From: Mytilus californianus
Taxonomy: Eukaryota; Mollusca; Bivalvia; Mytilida; Mytilidae
Length of the DNA stretch: 64,000 bases
NCBI RefSeq assembly: GCF_021869535.1
Contig: NW_026262712.1
Coordinates: forward strand, 110,109,640 to 110,173,639
Direction: 5' to 3'
The notes under the pieces are model-generated. The model saw nothing but the letters and a program-made list of their open reading frames with translations. It ran no database searches and was not told the origin of the DNA. The translations under genes and the position numbers were made by a program. Below, in pieces: positions 62,301-64,000 of the stretch (the first letter of the stretch is position 1; each line of letters begins with the position of its first letter).

Positions 62301-64000
62301 TATCTAGTATGTTATAATGAATTCAAAAATGCAGTAGAAAACTGACGGTAAAAGTTTATAACAGGTATAAACAAACACAAAAGAAAATGACAATCGTGTT
62401 TCAGAGTCAATAGCTTAAGGTTGCAAGTTGAAATAGGGTAATGATCAATATAAGTTATGAAATTGAGCAACCAATTAAAAACCTGTGTGACCTAAATTTA
62501 TGAAATACATTAATTTGATAAATCCATATGTATTAATTCCAGATTCATGTGGAGGTACCATAGACCTAGCAGCTGGTGAGACAAAAATCCTGACATCACC
62601 AAGCTACCCAAATAATTATGGTCTTGGTTTAAAATGTACATGGTTAATTAAAGTAAGTATGGATTGTGAACTTTGAAATCAGCTGAACAAGCAGTTTTCT
62701 TAAATTTATGATCAACGTAATTACGTTTTAATTGAGCATGTTAAGTTAGGTGGGTCATTTTATTTTGTAGGGAAGAGAAATCCGTCTTCTTGACATGATT
62801 AAAACACACTGAGGCTGATGGAAGGAATATTGTAAATAGTAAATTGACAGCCGATTAATGTCGGAAAAATATTTTTTAAATAATGAATTGTTTGTACTTA
62901 TCATTTTTTGTCGAGTTTTTTGTGTATGTAAATTTTATTTGTCATTTGTTCTTTGTAATTTTCTTTCTTTTTTCTTTTTTGAAAACATCTACTCCAAATT
63001 CGGGAATTGGAAAGAAAATGACTGCCATGCAAATAGGAAGTTTTGGTTGCTACAAAACAAGGTTCAACCCTTCAACTTTCCTTCAAAATTGCTTTACTAA
63101 GTCAGGACATTGCAAATTGTTGTCGTTAGAATTGTTTGTAGAAATTTCCCAATAACTATCAATGCTATAGTAGTTACAATTGAATCTCTTGTTAATATAC
63201 TTTGAACCTCAGTACATTCGTTAACACTTCTTAACCGAGATTTAATTTGGTTAACATCTTAAATACAGATGTGTAACGTGCTGGTTATGTGTATTGCATT
63301 ATCTAACTCCCTGTTGTGTAGAAACTTATTTATTGAATATAGGATATTCTCTCTCTTTGTATTCAAATATAGGATATTTCAACTACTTATTTTTAAAATA
63401 AAAAGGGAATAATAAATCTTAAGTCGAAGAAAACAAAACCAACACCATCATGGGTATATGAAAAACGAAGAAAAGACCGACAAGAGTCTACAGAACAATA
63501 CACAGAAACCCTAGTATCGAGGAACACGAATTTATTTTTATTTAAAATTTTCGATATCAAGTATTATTGAAACTTAAGTATTTTCGCTTGTCTCGAAACC
63601 TTTGCTTACACTTGAAACACACATACCTTTTCTTTCTATATGTTTAATGTGTATTCTGTGTGACAAAATGTACTCACACTTAGATTTCATTTTAATGATC
63701 TTATAAAAGTTTCCATACAAAATCCTTAAAAAGGAGAACGTGCAACAATATAGTATAATTGGACAAAGATGAATAGATAGGGCGTCAATAAATCAAAGTA
63801 TTTGTTTATTAATGTTCAGTTTTTATTTCTAACTATTTTGGGGGAGGTGGGATCGGTTCTTATCTCTGACATATTAGGTTGAATTTTGACACTTTTTGCT
63901 TCCTACTTTATTCCCGGGATGGTTTATTTTTCAGAACACGAATGGATTTGGTCAAATGAATAACACTCTTTCCTTTAAAATAATTAAAGTAATACTTTCA
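29318..64000 (+). CDS. Astacin-family zinc metalloprotease with EGF-like and CUB modules (14 exons, 3' end beyond window)
   Basis: Join 29318-29378, 39476-39517, 39707-39756, 39940-40275, 40925-40999, 41463-41525, 43093-43174, 48729-48849, 50810-50882, 56119-56310, 58877-59003, 62130-62249, 62543-62652, 63935-64000. These give 1518 nt, 506 codons, with no internal stop and GT-AG at every junction. Seen: signal peptide (1 to about 21); charged, partly coiled-coil propeptide (about 22-214); catalytic domain (about 215-407) with zinc site [11 protein letters not shown] at 307-317, the family's HEQxRxDRD continuation, GCWSYIG at 278-284, cysteines 256, 279, 299 and 406, and Met-turn SDMMY at 358-362; six-cysteine EGF-like module (410-441); CUB start at C450. 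Known of the family: secreted endopeptidases made as zymogens, and EGF plus CUB tails occur in the tolloid/BMP1 and sea-urchin SpAN-type branches. Only one EGF and one CUB are visible, so the exact subfamily is open. The propeptide (over 190 residues) is unusually long and lysine-rich. Function in the animal is not determinable from sequence. Confidence 0.93.
29675..29979 (+). mobile_element. ATT-tailed retroposon, copy 1 (intron 1)
   Basis: Starts TTTACGCCATACTCA, includes TTCACAATTTGTATTTTA and AAGCCTATTTAGGC, ends GTGACACTTTAATAAAATAA and then an ATT microsatellite of about 14 units (29933-29976). It is homologous to the reverse copy at 36646-36974. The trinucleotide tail at a fixed 3' end is typical of RTE/CR1-type LINE tails or SINEs using them. 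Confidence 0.72.
29980..31099. other. Intron 1 sequence, nothing recognised
   Basis: AT-rich intron DNA without clear repeats or open frames of note. Confidence 0.5.
31100..32050 (-). mobile_element. LINE copy with a large internal deletion
   Basis: The minus strand starts with [20 protein letters not shown] and a coiled coil (32041-31829), typical of a LINE ORF1 start. Within about 450 bases it continues with [31 protein letters not shown] (31397-31140), the C-terminal knuckle of a LINE ORF2. Endonuclease and RT are absent. Confidence 0.65.
32430..32740 (-). pseudogene. LINE ORF2 C-terminal fragment
   Basis: [20 protein letters not shown], then [20 protein letters not shown]: the C-x-L-C knuckle and flanks match those at 31140-31397 and 22650-22710. 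A separate truncated copy. A 24-base poly-A (32377-32400) lies at its left edge but in the wrong strand to be its tail. Confidence 0.7.
32905..33535 (-). mobile_element. Penelope-like element, RT end plus tail, 5'-truncated
   Basis: Minus strand: YDKRDDF-like and AYGVYIS-equivalent sequence (33510-33410, frameshifted), then [40 protein letters not shown] (33410-33159), stop, and the tail (33134-32905) to the common 3' terminus. It matches the 12120-12701 region of the plus-strand copy at high identity. Confidence 0.8.
33557..33925 (+). pseudogene. THAP-like zinc-finger fragment of a transposase
   Basis: A 122-codon frame. Residues from about 55 read [20 protein letters not shown] and [11 protein letters not shown], with later [19 protein letters not shown]. 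Cysteine spacing C-x4-C, then downstream C and a Phe/Tyr-x-x-(F/I)-P-S-D-E box, resembles the THAP-type DNA-binding finger found at the N-terminus of ISL2EU-like transposases. The first 50 residues overlap the inverted repeat and are probably not coding. It stops before any catalytic domain. Confidence 0.5.
33587..35361 (+). mobile_element. DNA-transposon-like element with THAP-like ORF
   Basis: Bounded by imperfect terminal inverted repeats: CGATCCGCCATTACAACCGT at 33587 (28 bases) and its inverse at 35334-35361, with one 1-base gap. Inside near the left end, a plus frame encodes a THAP-like zinc finger. The rest shows no transposase core, so it is a deleted or non-autonomous copy. No clear target duplication was seen. 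Confidence 0.55.
35510..37450 (-). mobile_element. Second LINE, internally broken, carrying a retroposon
   Basis: Minus strand: endonuclease C-terminal part ([20 protein letters not shown] with SDVHSPL, 37439-37122), a gap containing an ATT-tailed retroposon (36646-36974), then [13 protein letters not shown] (about 36610-36570), RT core [17 protein letters not shown] and YLKLFVLL (36269-36009), [20 protein letters not shown] (35993-35811), and [20 protein letters not shown] (about 35640-35570). Same general type as the LINE at 22460-27060 but a distinct, diverged copy. Confidence 0.8.
36646..36974 (-). mobile_element. ATT-tailed retroposon, copy 2 (inside LINE)
   Basis: Reverse copy of 29675-29979; its microsatellite tail reads AAT on the plus strand (36648-36675). 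It interrupts the second LINE between endonuclease/linker and RT, so it is younger than that LINE. Confidence 0.75.
37451..39475. other. 3' part of intron 1, nothing recognised
   Basis: Contains a CCCCCGGGGGTGG GC patch at about 37618-37630, an AATC tetranucleotide run (38599-38618), a repeat scrap near 38838-38880 (CAAAGCGCATTTCTGG) and an 18-base poly-A at 39030-39047. The 86-codon plus frame at 37690-37950 shows no recognised domain. Confidence 0.45.
39476..39517 (+). CDS. Astacin gene exon 2: propeptide start
   Basis: Adds [14 protein letters not shown] to the protein after the signal peptide. The acceptor is TTCTAATAG at 39467-39475. The donor GTACAA at 39518 is weak, but it is the only nearby GT that leaves phase 1, which exon 3 needs to stay open. 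A stronger-looking GTATCT at 39530 would break the frame. This is the least certain junction in the model. Intron 1 before it is 10.1 kb. Confidence 0.68.
39707..39756 (+). CDS. Astacin gene exon 3: propeptide coiled-coil segment
   Basis: Encodes [16 protein letters not shown], an acidic amphipathic helix with heptad-like I/L spacing, completing the split glutamate codon from exon 2. The acceptor is CTTTTTATAG and the donor GTAAGTAT at 39757 is near-perfect. Only one frame is open through the exon. It leaves in phase 0. Confidence 0.8.
39940..40275 (+). CDS. Astacin gene exon 4: large charged propeptide exon
   Basis: The exon is 336 nt, 112 codons, open throughout, with acceptor CTCTTTTAG and donor GTATTT at 40276. 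The first half continues the acidic helix ([12 protein letters not shown]). The middle is rich in R, Y and N. The last third is strongly basic, with repeated lysine and arginine (for example [10 protein letters not shown]). No domain is recognised. Within the precursor this is the region removed on activation; the basic tract could be a further proprotein-convertase target or a polyanion-binding patch (inferred). The frame stays open past the donor to 40347, but the downstream residues become hydrophobic intronic sequence. Confidence 0.85.
40276..40924. other. Intron 4, nothing recognised
   Basis: AT-rich intron with no element or alternative exon that would keep the frame. Confidence 0.5.
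40925..40999 (+). CDS. Astacin gene exon 5: acidic propeptide segment
   Basis: Encodes 25 residues beginning [15 protein letters not shown], following a pyrimidine-rich acceptor ending TTTGCCAG and leaving at GTATAT (41000). In astacins a propeptide aspartate usually occupies the zinc site as a latency switch, typically in an F-x-G-D context. No exact copy of that motif is visible, but the acidic residues here are the best candidates by position (inference). Confidence 0.8.
41463..41525 (+). CDS. Astacin gene exon 6: lysine-rich end of propeptide
   Basis: Encodes 21 residues ([20 protein letters not shown] plus a proline), phase 0 to phase 0, between a TGCTTTTAG acceptor and GTGAGT donor (41526). 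It is small, phase-symmetric and low-complexity, so it could be skipped without breaking the frame (as could exons 4 and 5). Confidence 0.78.
41526..43092. other. Intron 6 with a dispersed-repeat scrap
   Basis: A fragment of the 14830-15335 repeat family lies at about 41700-41805 (GAATTGTTTCACATTTTG, CTCATTGTTGAAGGTCGTA). Otherwise AT-rich. (TA)n lies in the preceding intron at 41123-41151. Confidence 0.55.
43093..43174 (+). CDS. Astacin gene exon 7: activation site and catalytic N-terminus
   Basis: Encodes [20 protein letters not shown] continuing into YEIDSVF. The W-P-(N/D)-G-x-(I/V)-P-Y block is the hallmark start of mature astacins, and the preceding K213-R214 fits propeptide removal just before asparagine 215. 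The acceptor is TTTTTTGCAG and the donor GTATGT at 43175, leaving phase 1. Intron 7 that follows is 5.55 kb. Confidence 0.92.
43375..43592 (+). repeat. Inverted-duplicate block A (matches 45357-45600 reversed)
   Basis: From GTCAATACGTTATATATGGA (43382) through a TTTTACATTGTATTTTGTAAA block to GACCGTCAATATT, this block reappears in reverse orientation at 45357-45600, with indels. Similarity is moderate, so this is an old inverted duplication or a pair of oppositely inserted copies. Confidence 0.7.
43600..43727. repeat. Foldback palindrome 1 in intron 7
   Basis: Arms 43600-43635 and 43692-43727 (36 bases) are complementary with one mismatch. The 56-base centre is itself an imperfect palindrome. 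The arms start TAGTGTGCTAGTGACC. Confidence 0.9.
44331..44612 (+). repeat. Dispersed repeat, copy 2 (pair with 8922-9195)
   Basis: Same orientation and order as copy 1, with CCTATGATTGCGTTGGATAA, AAATACAGCACAAACAAC and CCCTGCTGACTGCCAT. The two lie 35 kb apart and diverge by scattered substitutions. Confidence 0.75.
44832..44945. repeat. Foldback palindrome 2
   Basis: CAATTATAGCC near 44836 pairs with GGCTATAATTG near 44930, and GGTCGATACAA pairs with TTGTATTGACT, giving imperfect arms of about 30 bases. Adjacent to an (AT)n tract at 44809-44831. Confidence 0.65.
45495..45587. repeat. Foldback palindrome 3
   Basis: Arms 45495-45533 and 45549-45587, about 39 bases, complementary except for compensating one-base gaps, around a 15-base loop. 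The arm starts CAATACGTTATATATGGACC, shared with block A at 43382. Confidence 0.88.
45936..46760 (+). repeat. Duplicated module around foldback 4
   Basis: About 180 bases from ATTCACCGCGCTAAACGTCA recur nearly unchanged at 46431-46606. A diverged third copy starts at about 46298 (ATTCACCGCGCTTGACATCA), and a partial copy of the arm region lies at 46650-46755. This is a segmental amplification of the foldback element. Confidence 0.8.
46060..46207. repeat. Foldback palindrome 4
   Basis: Perfect-looking core arms 46082-46125 and 46141-46184 (44 bases, with small mismatches near TTAATTGAC/GTCAATAAAA), extending less perfectly to about 46060 and 46206. The 15-base loop is GC-rich (TCGGCCGTCGGCCTC). 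Confidence 0.9.
46761..47455. other. Intron 7 sequence, no gene supported
   Basis: A 124-codon plus frame (46856-47230) is compositionally skewed, with no recognised domain and no matching splice context. I do not call it. Confidence 0.4.
47456..48380 (+). repeat. 37-bp minisatellite, about 25 copies
   Basis: A degenerate 37-base unit (start GTTATGTTAAGTTATATCTT, then GGCATGTGTTGTC) repeats head-to-tail through 925 bases within intron 7, ending about 350 bases before exon 8. Frames such as 47623-47835 and 47777-48022 exist only because the unit lacks stops in some frames. Not coding. Confidence 0.9.
48729..48849 (+). CDS. Astacin gene exon 8: helix and first cysteine of catalytic domain
   Basis: Encodes residues 237-276 and two bases of 277. 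The E-x-x-T-C signature appears as NEQTC (C256), followed by YIKI, a typical core strand. The donor GTGAGT (48850) is strong. Two acceptors six bases apart are possible: AG at 48727-48728, or AG at 48733-48734 giving a protein two alanines shorter. Both keep the frame. Confidence 0.9.
49080..50225 (+). repeat. Modular dispersed repeat in intron 8
   Basis: Repeating modules contain GACATGGCT(A/G)AAAATAGAACATAGGG-like starts (49153, 49665) and GAGTTATTGCCCTTTAATGACG (49489, 49974, and degenerate 50137). The end GCAGGTGAGCGACACATGCTCTTTAGAGCCT (50192-50222) resembles the terminus of a mussel-type repeat. No coding frames. Confidence 0.65.
50340..50465 (-). repeat. Mussel-type dispersed repeat fragment (intron 8)
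   Basis: Reverse copy: AAGATGTGATATGAGTGCCA, then AGACAACTCTTCATCC and GTACGGCCTTCAACA. Same family as 14830-15335. Confidence 0.7.
50810..50882 (+). CDS. Astacin gene exon 9: GCWSYIG block
   Basis: Encodes residues 277-301 with G-C-W-S-Y-I-G at 278-284 and LSLGNGC (C299), both standard astacin blocks, where the first cysteine pairs within the upper sub-domain in known structures. The acceptor is TCTTTTACAG and the donor GTAAGT (50883). A Penelope-like element sits only about 40 bases into the next intron. Confidence 0.93.
50925..51459 (+). pseudogene. Penelope-like RT (catalytic core to C-terminus), intron 9
   Basis: Begins abruptly at [20 protein letters not shown] (YIDD intact) and continues [39 protein letters not shown] frameshift near 51250 moves the end to a second frame (51247-51456) with [20 protein letters not shown] and CDLPN before the stop. 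5'-truncated. Its tail lies 1.46 kb further on (52923-53185) because another element inserted between. Confidence 0.82.
51460..52922 (+). mobile_element. Second Penelope-like element nested in the first
   Basis: A different RT subfamily: [20 protein letters not shown] and [17 protein letters not shown] (51477-51692). Then, with frameshifts, [29 protein letters not shown], ISQLVRF and [26 protein letters not shown] blocks to about 52290. A long 3' UTR follows with CCCCTAACGGGAGGGG (52366-52381) and ACCCCGCCGCATG (52641-52656), ending CCCCATTTCCATTCTTAA. No GIY-YIG endonuclease follows the RT. It is 5'-truncated at motif B. Confidence 0.75.
52923..53185 (+). mobile_element. Tail of the outer Penelope-like element
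   Basis: Resumes the sequence interrupted at 51459: CTGGGTTTGTACTAATATGA, GTGGAGCAGGATCTGCTTAC, GTGGGGTTCGTGTTG, ending GAATGTCCCTTTAGTATCC..TCGCCCCTCTTTT. This matches the 12440-12701 tail. Confidence 0.8.
53335..53620 (-). pseudogene. Penelope-like RT C-terminal fragment
   Basis: Minus strand, two frames: [20 protein letters not shown] then YDVS, followed by a frame with [14 protein letters not shown]. The LHKFYG..(K/D)LV.RYD box is the Penelope-like RT C-terminus, as at 15395-15460. Called as a decayed, truncated copy. Confidence 0.6.
53621..54600. other. Intron 9 sequence, no gene seen
   Basis: AT-rich DNA between two minus-strand RT remnants. Nothing recognised. Confidence 0.45.
54610..55130 (-). 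pseudogene. Penelope-like RT fragment
   Basis: Minus strand: [20 protein letters not shown] continuing KRDDFNFQ (55116-54892) corresponds to the [16 protein letters not shown] region. [16 protein letters not shown] follows at about 54815-54765, and the downstream stretch resembles that at 53340-53430. Frameshifted and inactive. Confidence 0.65.
55131..56118. other. End of intron 9 with a repeat scrap
   Basis: A minus-strand piece of the TCAGTGACGCTC family at about 55890-55985 (GAGCGTCACTGATGAGTCTT on plus). Otherwise unremarkable AT-rich intron. Confidence 0.55.
56119..56310 (+). CDS. Astacin gene exon 10: zinc-binding active site and Met-turn
   Basis: The exon is 192 nt, 64 codons. Zinc ligands H307, H311 and H317 and catalytic E308 lie in [11 protein letters not shown] (56134-56166), followed by EQARSDRD, which matches the family's HEQxRxDRD. 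The Met-turn is SDMMY (S358-Y362): Met360 and Tyr362 (the astacin-specific fifth ligand) are kept, but the usual histidine before the tyrosine is methionine. The acceptor is ATTTTTAG and the donor GTAAGT at 56311. All residues needed for catalysis are present, so the enzyme is predicted to be active. Confidence 0.95.
56462..56640. repeat. CCGT-containing dispersed repeat (intron 10)
   Basis: GTCCCCGCTAAAACATTCGG, then a degenerate GTCCGTTC/CTGTCCGTTC tract. Related modules with GGTAACT and GAAC.TACACAGATGG recur to about 57230, suggesting a partly tandem element. Confidence 0.5.
56641..56870 (+). repeat. SINE-like dispersed repeat
   Basis: Begins TGATTGATTGATTGTTGGTG, with TTTTAACGCCACTTTCAGCA, GACCCACTGACCTTC and GGGGTTCGGACTCACAACCCC. 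The GGTTCGGACTC piece (56825-56835) resembles a pol III B box, but no tRNA fold or clear A box is visible. I associate similar sequence with widespread molluscan SINEs (from memory). Confidence 0.55.
57602..58131. repeat. 51-bp satellite with 102-bp higher-order structure
   Basis: About 10.4 units of 51 bases, unit starts at 57602, 57653, 57704, ... 58112. Two alternating types: one with CAGACAGCTCACAG.TCAAC, the other with CATACAGATCACAGGTCAAA. Because 51 is a multiple of 3, frames are open on both strands (plus 57578-58147 and 57678-58151, minus 57478-57993). The products are pure repeats and are not called as genes. Confidence 0.95.
58160..58876. other. Rest of intron 10, nothing recognised
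   Basis: AT-rich; TTAAGATTTAGTACACCATACGTGCATTTCGTCTACA near 58180-58215 resembles a scrap of the TCAGTGACGCTC family's flank. Confidence 0.4.
58877..59003 (+). CDS. Astacin gene exon 11: end of catalytic domain
   Basis: Encodes residues 366-407: [11 protein letters not shown] continues directly from the Met-turn, as in the family's Y-x-F-S-x-N-G-x-x-T-I, and the exon ends with the last domain cysteine (C406, in AYTCT). The acceptor is TTTTTTACAG and the donor GTAAAC at 59004. It leaves phase 1. Confidence 0.92.
59330..60960 (-). mobile_element. Decayed LINE of a second type (intron 11)
   Basis: Minus strand: [20 protein letters not shown] continuing WIGSPKKGS (60858-60770) is the RT post-catalytic region of L1/Tx1-like LINEs. 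Downstream, TFTLKS and [17 protein letters not shown] (60451 on) correspond to the following connection region. It lacks the catalytic box and is heavily frameshifted, clearly different from the LINEs at 22.5-27 kb and 35.5-37.4 kb. Confidence 0.62.
61380..61935 (+). repeat. Mussel-type dispersed repeat carrying a second repeat
   Basis: A copy of the 14830-15335 family from CAACTGATCTTTACAGTTTG (61428) to TCATTGGCAATCATACCACA. It is interrupted at about 61700-61835 by a minus-strand copy of the TCAGTGACGCTC family (TTTTTGATTCGAGGGTCACA), i.e. a repeat-in-repeat. Confidence 0.72.
62130..62249 (+). CDS. Astacin gene exon 12: EGF-like module
   Basis: Encodes residues 408-447 with six cysteines at 410, 418, 428, 430, 432 and 441 and a C-L-H-G-G-F loop, the pattern of an EGF-like fold with a compact C-x-C-x-C centre. 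It is phase 1 in and phase 1 out, the classic symmetric shuffling module. The acceptor is TGTTTCCAG and the donor GTAAGT. Confidence 0.9.
62543..62652 (+). CDS. Astacin gene exon 13: start of CUB domain
   Basis: Encodes residues 448-484. C-G-G followed about 15 residues later by SPSYPNNYG, and then C-T-W, is the canonical CUB opening (first disulfide predicted C450-C479). The acceptor is TTAATTCCAG and the donor GTAAGT at 62653, leaving phase 0. CUB domains in astacins usually bind substrates or extracellular matrix. Confidence 0.92.
62653..63934. other. Intron 13 with a decayed Penelope tail
   Basis: A minus-strand, weakly conserved Penelope tail at about 63415-63535 (AAGTCGAAGAAAACAAAACC, CACAGAAACC.TAGTATCGAGGAACACGAA). 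Frames at 62858-63155 are composition-driven. Confidence 0.5.
63935..64000 (+). CDS. Astacin gene exon 14 (partial): CUB continuation
   Basis: After a TTATTTTTCAG acceptor the frame reads [20 protein letters not shown] plus two residues to the window edge. The alternating hydrophobic pattern fits the second CUB strand following C-T-W-L-I. The phase matches exon 13. The exon is cut by the window end, so its donor is not visible. Confidence 0.72.

Overview
The window looks like eukaryotic, AT-rich, intron-containing DNA from a bivalve mollusc. Several dispersed repeats match repeat sequence I associate with mussels (Mytilus-type genomes); this is recognition from memory, not a database search. 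I see no bacterial operons, rRNA, tRNA or CRISPR arrays. One host gene can be supported: a plus-strand astacin-family zinc metalloprotease with an EGF-like module and the start of a CUB domain. It begins at 29318 and runs off the right edge of the window.

Layout. 1-29250 is intergenic: unique-looking AT-rich DNA peppered with repeats. These include a tetranucleotide-bearing repeat (991-1305), Penelope-like retroelement 3' tails (about 4070-4960), a complex decayed Penelope-like block with a chimeric head-to-tail array (10150-15520), a 44-bp tandem array (19389-19791), and a minus-strand non-LTR retrotransposon (about 22460-27060) that itself carries a 420-bp insertion. A TATA box at 29260 and a signal-peptide exon at 29318 open the protease gene.

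Intron 1 (29379-39475) is a retroelement graveyard: several minus-strand LINE fragments, a minus-strand Penelope-like piece, an element with a THAP-like zinc-finger ORF between terminal inverted repeats, and two copies of an ATT-tailed retroposon. Exons 2-6 (39476-41525) encode a long, charged propeptide. Exons 7-11 (43093-59003) encode the astacin catalytic domain. Exon 12 is EGF-like, and exons 13-14 begin a CUB domain still open at base 64000. Intron 7 holds a cluster of foldback palindromes (43.4-46.8 kb) and a 37-bp minisatellite. Intron 9 holds one Penelope-like element nested inside another. Intron 10 holds a 51-bp higher-order satellite that is open on both strands. Intron 11 holds a decayed LINE.

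The 14 exons join in a single frame to exactly 506 codons, with canonical GT-AG sites and compatible phases throughout. That is the strongest evidence that the gene is intact and working. Expected behaviour from family knowledge: a secreted zymogen whose propeptide is removed near a K-R pair, releasing a zinc endopeptidase with C-terminal EGF and CUB modules that mediate substrate or matrix contacts. Nearly everything else is repetitive. I did not find a convincing unknown molecular system. The most unusual structures are the chimeric retroelement array, the foldback cluster, and tandem satellites derived from parts of dispersed repeats.
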